From: Dromiciops gliroides
Lineage: Eukaryota > Chordata > Mammalia > Microbiotheria > Microbiotheriidae
Length of the DNA stretch: 64,000 nt
Reading direction: 5' to 3'
Assembly (NCBI RefSeq): GCF_019393635.1
Contig: NC_057863.1
Span: forward strand, 644,966,660-645,030,659
Part shown: positions 53,461 through 64,000 of the stretch, in pieces
Layout: every line of letters starts with the position of its first letter
Position numbering within the stretch: the stretch's first letter is position 1
Notes under the pieces: model-generated
Seen by the model: the letters and a program-made list of their open reading frames with translations, nothing else
The model's database searches: none
Told to the model about the DNA's origin: nothing
Made by a program: the position numbers and the translations under genes

Positions 53461-55969
53461 CTAGATAGAATACTGATTGAGCATTTACTATATGATGCCA
53501 GGTACTATGCTAAAAGCTTGGGCCACAAATCCAATAAGACAGTGTCTGCAAGCTTACGTTTCAAACGGGAGTAGACAAGGCATAAATGGACGCTGGCACT
53601 TGGGGGAGGTGGGGTAGGAAAAGGCTTGGGTCACAGTTTGGAGATGGACCTGATGCACCAAGTCAGAATTTGAATCCGGATCCAGACTCTCAACCCATCC
53701 CCTTCTCCTACCTCAAACACCAGGCCACCTGCCAACAGGAATCACAACCCTCTTACACTCGAATTGTTGTGGTAATTGTGGGGCAAGGGTTCTGCAAGTC
53801 AGGCAGCCTAAGAGGTTTATTCATTTCGATCCTGGGATATGCCTAGGGCTCTCCTTGGCCCTGTTACAGGGGAGGGAGGAGACTGAGAAGCAAAAATAAA
53901 AAATAATGCAGTCTCTCCAAATGTTTATGCATTCTTCGCCAAAGCCACTGGAGGGAGCTCCTTTAACTACCGCTGTTGCCCATTTTAATGATAACTTGAC
54001 CTCTCTTGACCAGCCTCATAAATTGTAAAGGACTGACTACATCAATCAGTGAGTCAATAAGAATTTTATTAAGTGCCTACTATGTCCCAAGCACCGTGCA
54101 AAGCACTTCAGATATAAAGAAAGGGCAAAAACCAACCCCAGCCTTCCCTCCCAGGAGCCCCAAGTCTAACCGAAGAGATGACATACCAACCACAAACACC
54201 AGATGGGATACAATGGAGAGCATCAGCAGAAGGAATGGGGGCTGGGCCTGGGATTTCACTGACACAGGGACCTCCCAGGTGAGGAAACTCTATCCACCAA
54301 TGCTGGTCTATCTTCCTAGCAACCAATAGGTTCCCTACCAGAGTCCTAAGAGGCTTAGTTAAACCTGGGATCGCCACTGCAGCCTGAGTCAGAGGCAGCA
54401 CTCGAACCCAGGTCCTGCCTGGTTCTGGTTCCAAGGCATCAATCCTAACACTGCGGACAGAGTTATTATTCTGATTCTGATGACTGACAACGGGGAAGCC
54501 TGTCTGGTAGGGAGATGATCACTATACCAGTTTTATAGGTGAGGAAATGGAGGGTCAGGAAGATCAAGCATGGGACTGAGAGCTTAGAAATCACCTAATC
54601 TAACCCCTTTATTTGGCAATTAAGGAAACTCAGAGAAGGGGGGAGGGAGAGGGACACAGGTAGCAGAACTGCAGGGCTGCAGGGGACTCAGAAACTTGCC
54701 TGGGGGCCTTCCCTCCCAGAAAAATGCAGACACAAGATGTCTGAAGAAGGGCGAGGCCTGGGAAGGGTGCTGGGGAGTGGATGACAAAATCAGTGGCCCA
54801 GGGTACTCAGACTGGGATGGAGTGAGTTTACTGAATGCCCTTGGCTCCCAGTCCTGGCTTCGCTACTTCTCAGCTGAATGAGCACCCTGTGCCTCAGTTT
54901 CCTCATCTGTAAAATGGGGGAGAGGGAGAAAAGGGGAATGACTCCATGGCCCAGTCCCCGTACAGACAGACAGCCTCTCTGTCTGGACAGATGGGTGGGA
55001 TATGGTGGACTTGAGTCAGTTCAGACTCTGAAGCTTATTACCAGATCATTTTGTCCATGTTTCGTCCCATTGCTCATAACAGAATATTGTAGTAATCATG
55101 TATCTTGCTTTGCTGAATTTGGTATACACAGGTACCAGCCCCTCCCTCCCTGCTTGCATTCCAAAGCCCCCAGTCCCTGTTATTGTTAGATCATTCTGTC
55201 CATATTCTATCCTGATACTAGGACATACCTCTCCCAGCCTTGCTCTGTGGTCAAGCAGGAGAGCTGTCTCCTGTTGGTGCAGACCCACCCTGATACTACC
55301 TCTCTCTTCTTGCATTCCTAAGCCCTAACTCCTGATACCAGCTCCTGGTACCATCTCTCCCTTCTTCCTCCTTGCCCCCTACTTACACGGGTAGAGTGGT
55401 TTCACCTTTTCCCCCTCCCTTTCCCCCCAGCTCTTGGATGTAGCCATGCATGCATCCATACCATGATCATGTGCTGAACACGCATACTGGGTGAGACAGG
55501 ATTGGATGTTAGATGGTGCACTCACCCTGTGCACGAGGGGACTGCCCCCTCAAACTTCCATAAAAACCCAACTCATGAGCTCATCAGCGTGCTCCTCATC
55601 TCTTGCATGGGGTCGCCCATTCTCATTAGAATGAAATAAATCTGTCTCTGCTTGACTTGGTGGTCTCCTTGAATTATCTGGGTAAACTAAGGCAATTTTC
55701 CCATACGACAGACTTCCTGAATTTACCTGAAGATGTCTTTTACCTGGGGGAGAGAGGGGCAGGCCCAGGAGCTGTGCATTCAGTTATCTCCTGGCGCAGC
55801 CGAGTGGGGGGAAAGCAGAAAAAGAAAGAAATAAAACCATCTCCAAAGACAGGAATATATCAAAGTTGCTACATTATCAGGACCTTGAGACCTTCTGGGT
55901 TTGATCAAATCCAGAAGAAAAAGGAACCTCTCTATTCTGGTCCAGGGAGGAGGAAGATGGAAGAGCAAG

Positions 55970-56200
55970 GAATGTCAAAGCTGGGAAGGCCTTAGGACAG
56001 GGAATATCTGGTCTGGGAAGGATCCTAGAACAGGGAATGTCAGAGCTAAGAGAGGCCTTGGAACAGAGAAGGTCAGGGCTGGGAGGGCCCTTAGAACATG
56101 GAATGTCAGAGCTGGGAAGGCCTTAGGACAGGGAATATCTGGTCTGGGAAGGATCCTAGAACAGGGAAGGTCAGGGCTGGGAGGGGCCTTGGAACAAGAG
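55970..56200. repeat. Minisatellite B, same ~33-bp unit, about 7 copies
   Basis: Units such as CCTAGAACAGGGAATGTCAG. A two-unit block (GGACAGGGAATATCTGGTCT with its neighbour) recurs at 55995 and 56130, a higher-order pattern. Confidence 0.9.
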
Positions 56201-56336
56201 TTATCAATACCTGGGGATGGAAGTCTATAGAGATTACCTCATCTCACTTCCTCATTTCACAGATGGGAAACTGAGTCCCAAAGAGGGAATGGTCACACAG
56301 GGAGTGACTCCAGGGCAGGATCAGAAATAGCAGACC

Positions 56337-56490
56337 CAGGGCAGCTAGGTGGCACAGTGGAAAGAGCACTGGCCTTGGATTCAGGAGGACCTGAGTTCAA
56401 ATCCAGCCTCAGACACTTAACACTTACTAGCTGTGACCCTGGGCAAGTCACTTAACCTCAACTGCCTCACCAAAAAAAAAAAGAAAAAAA
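56337..56490 (+). repeat. SINE
   Basis: Perfect 14-bp target duplication AGAAATAGCAGACC at 56323-56336 and 56491-56504. Confidence 0.9.
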
Positions 56491-56689
56491 AGAAATAGCA
56501 GACCGGTTTTCTGAGTGTCAGCCCAGGCTTCCTTCTACCCCAAAGCTGACTGTCTATAACTTTAGTGGCACCACATTCAGTCACGTTATTAGCCGAGAAG
56601 GACCTCTGAGGCCATTGGCTCCAACCTCCCCTCCCCCCACAGGTAGTGCAGGCCACAGCCCAAACTCAAACATCCCTGGGCAGGGAGGG

Positions 56690-56860
56690 GGAGGAGGGAA
56701 GGAGGAGAACACGATGCTATCTTCAACTATCTGAGGAACTTTCTGTCACGTGGAAGACATGGAAGAAGAGCTGGCTTGTTTGGCGCCCAAGGGGCAAAAT
56801 TAGGAACAGTGTGTGAAGCTTCAAGGAAGCCGATGTAGGCCTGCTGTCAAGGCAGCCAAT
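56690..56860 (+). repeat. L3/CR1 fragment
   Basis: CTATCTTCAACTATCTGAGG, TTTGGCGCCCAAGGGGCAAA and TTAGGAACAGTG match the CR1/L3 segment also seen near 10600. Confidence 0.65.
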
Positions 56861-57454
56861 AAACACCTATTAAGGTCCTACTATGCGCCAGGAACGTGCT
56901 AAGTACAGGGGACACAAAGAGAGGCAAAGGCCAGACTCTGCCCCCTGGAAGCTCATAGCCCAGTGGGAGAGACAACATACAAAGCAGCCAGATAAGCGCT
57001 GAGGGAGGGCCCTGGATTAGGGGTTCAGGAGGAAATGAGGAGGGAGAGCAAAGCTTCCGGATCACTGCCCGACCCCTAAGTGGGCTGAGCTGCCTCCAGG
57101 GGTAGAGGGTTTCCCCTGATCTAGGGCTTCAAACAGAGGCTGGGGTCTCTCCATAGCACAGCCCTGGGCTGAGCTGGAGGGTCCCTGTTACCTTCTACAA
57201 CTGCAAACTTCAGTTCATTTGTTTTTTATCCTCTTTGTGGACTGGTAGGGGTGGAGAGAACCCCAGACCAAGAGCAAAGAGACCAAGGTTCTAGGCTGAG
57301 CCGTGCCCCTGGCCGTAGGCTGCTAACCCCCACCCCCAGATGTCAATTTCTCTACCTGTACAATGAGGCACCAGAGCAGGTGAGACTGACCAACGCTGTC
57401 AGCTTGGATGTCTGTTCTCCACCTGAAGGGCCCTCCCAGATCTGATGTTCAATG

Positions 57455-57710
57455 ATCTAAGAGCCTTTCTCACTCTGACATTCTGGGCTTTGTTCTAAGG
57501 GAACTCCCAGCTCTGACACTGCCTGTTCTAAGGGCCCTCCCAGCCCTGACATCCCCTGTTCTAAGGGCCCTCCCAGCCCTGACATCCCCTGTTCTAAGGG
57601 CCCTCCCAGCCCTGACATCCCCTGTCCTAAGGCCCTTCCCATCTCTGGCCTTCCATGTTCTGAAGCCCCTCCCAGCTCTGACATTCCCTGTTCTAAGGAC
57701 TCCAGAACAT
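57455..57710. repeat. Minisatellite C, same unit in inverse orientation, about 8 copies
   Basis: The plus strand reads GACATCCCCTGTTCTAAGGG repeatedly, the reverse complement of the unit in arrays A and B. Three central copies are almost identical. Confidence 0.9.
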
Positions 57711-59220
57711 GAGCAATCTGAGGCAGGTAAGAGGTATATCTGGGAACTAGTCCTTCCTGTGTGGAACTGTACTGAGCTAAACCATGGCCCCTGTCCCCAA
57801 CACCTGGAGATGCAACTGGAAGACCCCACGCAGCTCGAGCTCCAGCATCGTGAGCTCACCCCAGGAGGGTCCTTGGGGCCACTGGGACCACACCTCCCTT
57901 TACCAATGAGCAAACTGTGTCCCACAGGACTCAGGTCACCTGGCCCAGACAGGAAGCCGGGCCTGACCACTCTACCTCACTGCCTCCCAGAAAGCAGGTG
58001 TCAGAGGCAATGACCTCAAGATTTTCCTACTGTAGATACCTAGGAAATCAGTCTGAGGCAATAAGCTGGCCACGAATCCCACATCTTAAACATATAATTA
58101 ATCCTGCTAAAAAAAGAAATGATCATCTAAACCTTCTCCATTTTTCAGGGGGTGGGGGTGGAGACCCTGGCTTTCTATGTATCTCATCTAGGGGTGTGCC
58201 TTGCATCATGGCTCTCAGGTCAGAGGTATCTGCAGCCCAGTTACCTTCTGAGAAAGCCCAGTGCTTTCCCAACTGACACCAGGGAGTCCTCAAGGGACCA
58301 GAAAATCTTGAGTGTGGTTAAACAACCCCACCCAGGTCTGGCCTCCCCAACAACCATCCAGCATTCAGAGAGCTACAAACAGGCCTGGCTTCCAGAGATG
58401 GGGAATGGGACTTGGCCAAGGTCACACGGCTAAGCTAGTAAGGGTCTGAAGGATCTGAACCCAAGTCCTCCTAACTCCAGGTTTAGTACTGTACTGCTTC
58501 TCCCCAAGGACCACACCTGAGCTCCCCAAAGGCCACAGGGGAAGTTCGGAGGGTCTTTCACTTACTCCCACTGGGGAGGCACTAGGGCTTAAAATGCAAA
58601 AAGGGCAGACCCACAGGAAACAATGAACCCAGGCCACCACCCCCCTGCCCCTGCCCGCACCAAACACAGAGATGAGCTTTATTTACCCATCTTGACAATA
58701 AGGTCTCACATCCCCTCTGGCCCCAATGTTCTAAGTTCTAGGTTCTAAGGTCTCCTACCTCTGCCATCCTCTGGACCTATGGTTGTTCTCCAGAAGAATC
58801 TCAGACTATCAAAAACCACAGGAAAGATTGTTCCAAATCAGTAATAACAAGAGAAATGCAAATCAGGGTAACTCTGAGGTTGCCCAGCACACCTGGCCTA
58901 CAGTAAAAGATAACATCAAAGACAGCGCTGGAGGGATGGCTCTGTGGGTTGGTCCGGCCATTCTGGAAGCAATCTGGAAGGATGTGGGCAATTTCACAAA
59001 ACTGTGTGTGGCCTCTGACCCAGAGATCACACTGCTGGGCACAGCCCCCCAAAGGCGAGCAAAGACAGGAAGAGGGGTCCCACCCTGGGCACAACAATCA
59101 GAATTATTTTTATTTCTGGATGATAGCAACAGAGGAAGTGCCCATTGACTGGGGAATGTCTGTACAAACTAGAGTAAATGAGTGCAATAGAAATGACCAA
59201 CATGAGAAACAGGAATTTGT

Positions 59221-59360
59221 TGGGGCAGCTAGGTGGCGCAGTGGATAGAACACCAGCCCTGGAGTCAGGAGGACCTGAGTTCAAATCCGGCCCCAGATAC
59301 TTAACACTGTGTGACCCTGGGCAAGTCACCTAACCCCAACTGCCTCACCAAAAAAAAAAA
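59221..59360 (+). repeat. SINE
   Basis: Slight internal loss after AACAC; flanks GAGAAACAGGAATTTG and GAGAAAAACAGGAACTTG. Confidence 0.85.
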
Positions 59361-59419
59361 GAGAGAAAAACAGGAACTTGGTGTAGTTGGGTCAAACAAT
59401 ATTCAGAATCACTACAATA

Positions 59420-59690
59420 ATGAAGGCAGCTAGGTGGTATCATAGTGGATGGAGAGCTAGGCCTAGAATCGCAAAGATTCAGAGTTCAAATCCCACCTCA
59501 GACACTTACCAGCTATATGACCTAGGGCGAGTCATTTAACCCCTATTTGCTTCAGTTTCTCATCTGTAAAACATGGACACACTAGAGATGAAAATGGCCA
59601 ACCACTCCAGTATCGCTGCCAAGAAAACCCCAAATGGGGACACGAAGAGTCGGACACGACTGAGCAACAAGAACAACAGTAACATAAACC
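59420..59690 (+). repeat. Mar1-like SINE
   Basis: Head AGGCAGCTAGGTGGTATCAT; 3' part CCACTCCAGTATCGCTGCCA and ACGAAGAGTCGGACACGACT. Confidence 0.75.
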
Positions 59691-60600
59691 AAAAGAATAC
59701 TGAAATTAACCTGAGCTGCTGCATCATTAGTCTTGGGCTGTGGAGAAGAAATACTGACCTATTTTGCTTGGAGAGGTGAGAGACTATGGGTACAAAATAT
59801 TGTATACATCATCACGTCACTGCCATGATTCTGGACTGTTTTCTTAGGTTTGGTGGAAAAAGACAACTGGCTCAGGGCCAGTCATTCATTCACCCAGTCA
59901 GATGTTTATAAAGCACCTACTATGTTCCAAGCACTGGAGTTACAAATACAAGAAAAAAAAAACACAAACCACCACCAAAAAACCCCCAATCCCTGCCCTC
60001 AAGAAGCTCATAATCTAATGGAGGAAGAAGGTACCTGGAGAAATCAAAGAAGAGAACCAAGGACTTAAGTTCCAATCTTTCCACATACTAGCCTGGGTAA
60101 CTCTGGCTCTGTAAGACCTCTGAGGTCCCTTCTGGCTCTGTGACCTCATAAATTTGCTCTGCTACCTTGGGAACCTTCGAAAACTCTCTAACTCTCTGGG
60201 TCACAGCTCCTTTTTCTGTAAAACCAAGTGGTTAGACTAGACAGCCTATGAGGTTCTTTCCACCTCTAGAACCATGGCCCCTGACCTCTGTCTTCCAAGG
60301 ACAGGCTCACTCCATGTGATGGTGGGGTCTACTGGGGGTGGGGTCTACTGGGAGTGGCATCTCCAGAAGGCTTCAATGAGCAATCGACTCTAAAGGATGA
60401 CTATGCCAAAAGTATATTCTCACCCTTGTTTCCCAGGGGAGCAGCAATGGGAGAGAAAGTTGGGGAGGAGGGTGATTTTGAGGGAAGGGAGTGACTCCAA
60501 ATCCAGGGACCCAGGAAGGAATAAATGGCTTTACCGGGGTTAGTCTGGAGTTCACAGAGGGACAAACCTCGAGGTCATAGATTTGAAACCTGACAGTGCC

Positions 60601-60755
60601 AGGGGGCAGCTAGGTGGTACAGTGGATAGAGCACCAGCCCTGGAGTCAGGAGGACCTGAGTTCAAATCCAGCCTCACACTTACTAGCTGTGTGACCCTGG
60701 GAAAGTCACTTAACCACAATTGCCTCATCAAAAAAAAAAAACACACCAAAAAACA
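60601..60755 (+). repeat. SINE
   Basis: Perfect 15-bp target duplication AAACCTGACAGTGCC at 60586-60600 and 60756-60770. Confidence 0.9.
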
Positions 60756-61225
60756 AAACCTGACAGTGCCTTTAAGGCCTGTCAATCAACCAAGAGGTAT
60801 TTATTTATCACCTTCTACATATCAGGCACCAGACTAAGTGCTGGGGCCACACAACAAGAATGTGTGAAAATATGGCCAGTCTCAGGAGGTGAGGCACAGG
60901 GCTTGGAACATAGCAGGTGCTTTATAAATGTTTACTGAGTGACTGAATGAAGATGGTCCCTGAACTACCGCCTAAAGGAAGAAGGACACTCTTAGGGGTT
61001 ACCAAGACAGTAAGAGTAGAGAGGGAGAAGAGGAGAGGAGAAGGCCAAGGACAGAACCTTGGGGCATATGCACAGTGGGGGAGGGGGGTCTGAGGTGGCC
61101 AGCAAGCAGCAAAGGGGACTGGGAAGTAGTTAGACAGGTAGGAGGAAAACCAGGAGACAGCATTAAAACCCAGAAAGGAGAGAAGATCCGGGAGGAAGAG
61201 GGGTATGAACGGATAGGCTGAGGAT

Positions 61226-61350
61226 TATTGTATTCAGTCGTGTATGACACTCTGTGACCCCATTTGAGGTTTATTTGGCACAGATCCTGGATGGTTTGCC
61301 ATTTACTCCTCCAGCTCATTTTACAGGTAATGAAACTGAGGCAAACAGGG
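61226..61350 (-). repeat. Mar1-like SINE 3' end, minus strand
   Basis: The plus strand reads TCTGTGACCCCATTTGAGG and CATTTACTCCTCCAGCTCAT, inverse to the tail at 61780-61870. Confidence 0.65.
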
Positions 61351-61356
61351 TGAAGT

Positions 61357-61521
61357 GGGGGTGGCTAGGTGGTGTAGTGGATTAAGCACCGGCCCTGGAT
61401 TCAGGAGGACCTGAGTTCAAATCCAGCCTCAGACACTTGACACTAGTTGTGTGACCCTGGACAAGTCACTCAACCCCAACTGCCTCAAAAAAACCCAAAC
61501 AAACAAACAACAACAAAAAAA
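61357..61521 (+). repeat. SINE, first in a run of three
   Basis: Head GGTGGCTAGGTGGTGTAGTGG; tail rich in AAC units. Confidence 0.85.
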
Positions 61522-61522
61522 G

Positions 61523-61682
61523 GGGGCAGCTAGGTGGCGCAGTGGATAGAGCACTGGCCTTGGATTCAGGAGGGCCTGAGTTCAAATCTGCCTTCAGACC
61601 CTTGACACTTACTGGCTGTGTGACCCTGAGCAATTCACTTAACCCCAACTGTCTCACCAAAAAACAAAAACAAACAAACAAA
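61523..61682 (+). repeat. SINE, second in a run of three
   Basis: Complete head GGCAGCTAGGTGGCGCAGTGG; tail of AAC/AAAC units; it abuts the tail of the copy before. Confidence 0.85.
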
Positions 61683-61880
61683 TCCAGCCTCAGACACTTG
61701 ACACTTACTAGCTATGTGACCCTGGGCAAGTCACTTAAGCCTCACTGCCTGGCAAAACAAAACAAAACAAATGAGGGGAGAAGGAAGCGGCAAAGTACTC
61801 CAGTATCACTGCCAAGAAAACCCCAAGTGGGGTCACGAATGGTCAGGTGTGACTGAAATGACTGAACAACACCACCATCA
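61683..61880 (+). repeat. Partial SINE with Mar1-like 3' end
   Basis: It begins mid-element at TCCAGCCTCAGACACTTGAC and ends with CCAGTATCACTGCCAAGAAA and GGGGTCACGAATGG; the head is missing or displaced by the copy inserted just before. Confidence 0.65.
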
Positions 61881-62904
61881 CAGGATGGACTGGAGATAAG
61901 TCACAAGAAATACCCAGCATGCCCATGGTGCTCTAAGGTCTGCAGAACACTTTATAATTATTCTCTCATTTGATCTTCACAAAAACCCTGGAAGGGAGGT
62001 GCTACTCCCCTCCCTACCTCCATTTTACAGATGAGAAAACTGAGGCAGACAGAGGTGAAGTGACCTGCTCAGGGTCACACGGCTAGTGAGCACCTGGGAC
62101 CAAATTTGAACTCAGATCTTCCCAGTGCTCTGTGCTAAGAGGAAGGGAAGGAAGAAGTGACAGAGAAGTTAGAGCTGGAAAGGCTCTGAAGACACTGAGG
62201 GAGGCAGAGGGAGATCAAGTGGCATGCCAAGGTCACACAGGTGTCAGAGGCAGGATCTGAACCCAGGTCCTCAGACACTGTGGCGAAGGGAAGGCATGAG
62301 AAGTGAGACAGAGAAAGGGGGAGGAGAGGAGTGTGCTCGTGGGTGCCGACAGACAAAAGGCGGCCCCCATTCCCTAAGCCTGGGCCCCCTCCAAGCGTTG
62401 GGCCTGCCTGCGTGCCCCTTCTGCCTCTGCCTCTGCCTCTGCCTCTGAGGTGCAAACAGACCTGCCCCTCCCCCCTCCAAGGCAGGGAAGTCTTCCCCCA
62501 ACATGCACCAGGCCCGGGGGCTCCCCCTCCCCACTTTCCCCTTGGCCCTTATTGGGCCATGTCTCAAGGAGTTTCATGGAAATCATTTCCAGACATTCCC
62601 TGAGCCTGAGCTGGAAGTAGGAGAGCAAAGGGGGAGGGGGCTGTGAGGGATGGAGGGCAGAAACCAGATTGGGAGGAGAGAAAGATTAGGAGAGGGAGGG
62701 AGGGTGGAGGGGCAGACTGCTGGGGAGGGAAGGAGGGAGGAAGGGAGGGGGAGAAAGGGGGGGAAGAGCAGATTGTAGGGAGGGGGATGAGAAAGAAGGG
62801 AAAAAGATGGGGGGGATGGGGGAAAAGGAGGGAGGGGGGAGAAGGAAGGGGGGAAGGAAAGGAGAAGCAGAGGAGAATTAAACAGAGAAAGTCAATGGCT
62901 CAAG

Positions 62905-62906
<2 letters not shown>

Positions 62907-62958
<52 letters not shown>
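62907..62958. repeat. (GT)n microsatellite
   Basis: About 25 GT units preceded by 260 bp of G/A-rich sequence (62640-62900). Confidence 0.95.
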
Positions 62959-62966
<8 letters not shown>

Positions 62967-63419
62967 CTGAGCAACCACTCTGACTCAGTTTCCTTATTTG
63001 TAAAATGAAGGGGTTGGACCAAAAAAATCCAGGCAATGCCTACAATCATTTAAATAAGAAAGATCACTCCCTCTGAATAACTAAAAAACTAACAGTGACT
63101 TTGGTGAACAGATAATGAAACACAGAATGGGGGATACACAGTCAGCTTGGCTTCACAATAAGGGGTGCTTTTATTGTTTTTCCTTGTTATAACAGCAGGC
63201 TTGGGGTTCAATGCAGCCTGAGGGAAGGGAGGTGGACTGGGGAAGGATGGGCATTTCCATCAGCATCCAGAAAAGTCCTCAATTTTTTCAAAGAATGAGA
63301 AGGTTGGATTAGCTCGCTGAGGAGGCCCCTCCCTCGGGTCCTGCGAGGGGCCCAACTGGAAGCCAAATATTTAGGAGGAAAAAAAAAAAGACGGAGAGAG
63401 GGAGAAACAAGACTGCAAA

Positions 63420-63450
63420 GGCCATTTCCTCCGTCGTTAGGGAAATGGCC
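63420..63450. repeat. Perfect 10-bp inverted repeat
   Basis: GGCCATTTCC (63420-63429), 11-base loop, GGAAATGGCC (63441-63450). Confidence 0.9.
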
Positions 63451-63609
63451 ACCCCAGGTCCCACTCGAGCCTCTCGATTCCTGCCTGTGAGGCAGCACTT
63501 GGATCCAAGGAAGCCCTGCTGGGTGAGCTGGGCACATTCTGGGAGAATCCCAGAGCCCTTCCTCTCTAGGAAACTGGCACTCTCCATTACCGCCTACTCG
63601 GTACCAGGT

Positions 63610-63860
63610 GGGGGCAGCGAGGTGGCCCAGTGGATAGAACCCTGGGCTTGGAACTGGATGACTCACCTTCCTGAGTCAAAATCCACCCTCAGACTCTTAC
63701 TAGCTGTGTGACCCTGGGTAAGTCACTTAACTCCGTTGGCCTCTGTTTCCTCCTCTGTAAAATGAAGGAAATGGCCAAGCACTCTATTATCTTTGCCAAG
63801 AAAACCCCCGAATGGTCACAAAGAGTCGGACACAACTGAAAAACTGCCCAAACAAAAATG
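63610..63860 (+). repeat. Mar1-like SINE
   Basis: Head GGCAGCGAGGTGGCCCAGTGG; 3' part ATTATCTTTGCCAAGAAAAC and CACAAAGAGTCGGACACAAC. Confidence 0.75.
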
Positions 63861-64000
63861 CGCCAGGCACCATGCTGAATGCTGAGGATGCCGAGAAAAA
63901 ACCCGGCAGCGGCGGCAAGACAGTCCCTACCTCCACCAAGCTTCCAGTCTAATTTAACACAAGCACACAGGACCGGGACAGTACAAATGGGAATCTCAGG

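Larger units (their letters stand above)
46594..64000 (-). other. BICRA: 5' intron(s) of BICRA and upstream sequence
   Basis: No coding exon or CpG island was recognised. It contains many SINEs, MIR/THER pieces (about 46830-47030, 49790-50060, 51530-51740, 54050-54430, 61930-62120), an L3/CR1 piece (about 56690-56860), three related minisatellites and GT/CA tracts. Noncoding BICRA exons may lie here but cannot be called from sequence alone. Confidence 0.5.

Noticed and set aside
62643-63008. Gly/Glu/Arg-rich frame
   Set aside because: Translation of G/A-rich sequence running into a (GT)n tract.
1-64000. Endogenous retrovirus or other capsid/envelope element
   Set aside because: No LTR pair, primer-binding site or gag/pol/env-like frame was noticed in the window.

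Overview
The window is nuclear DNA of a marsupial, most likely of an Australian lineage. The evidence is about thirty copies of a roughly 145-bp tRNA-headed SINE (head GGCAGCTAGGTGGCGCAGTGG, internal GTTCAAATCC, A-rich tail) of the kind that fills marsupial genomes, together with L2, L3/CR1 and MIR/THER-type fossils and many microsatellites. Two protein-coding genes are recognisable, both on the minus strand and both intron-rich. No endogenous retrovirus, CRISPR array, operon or structural RNA gene was found.

Positions ~3690-20600 hold EHD2, a membrane-remodelling dynamin-family ATPase of caveolar necks. Five coding exons (17037-16625, 16239-16142, 13671-13259, 11197-11033, 7031-6480) join in frame with GT-AG sites to give 546 residues. 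A short 5'UTR stretch precedes the ATG, a GC-rich candidate promoter and first exon lies near 20436-20700, and a polyadenylation signal lies at 3710-3715. Positions ~24930-46593 and beyond hold BICRA (GLTSCR1), a subunit of the non-canonical BAF (GBAF) chromatin remodeller. Thirteen coding exons between 46588 and 26017 join in frame to give about 1604 residues, with a 3'UTR ending near an ATTAAA at 24951-24956. The 5' noncoding exons and promoter of BICRA were not found and probably lie beyond 64000 or unrecognised in 46600-64000.

Read on the minus strand the order is BICRA then EHD2 in the same orientation, as on human 19q13.33 (from memory). The two genes are neighbours but not known to be functionally coupled: one acts in nuclear chromatin, the other at the plasma membrane.

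The rest is repeat-dominated. The most notable structures are four SINEs stacked at one target site (40661-41313), a SINE that appears to have carried along a 3' flanking segment (8122-8348), a 5'-truncated processed copy of an unidentified mRNA 3' end inside an L2 (1423-1804), and three separate minisatellites built from the same ~33-bp unit in the 5' intron of BICRA. I see no evidence for an undescribed biological system; the novelty is in repeat biology and small gene-structure details.
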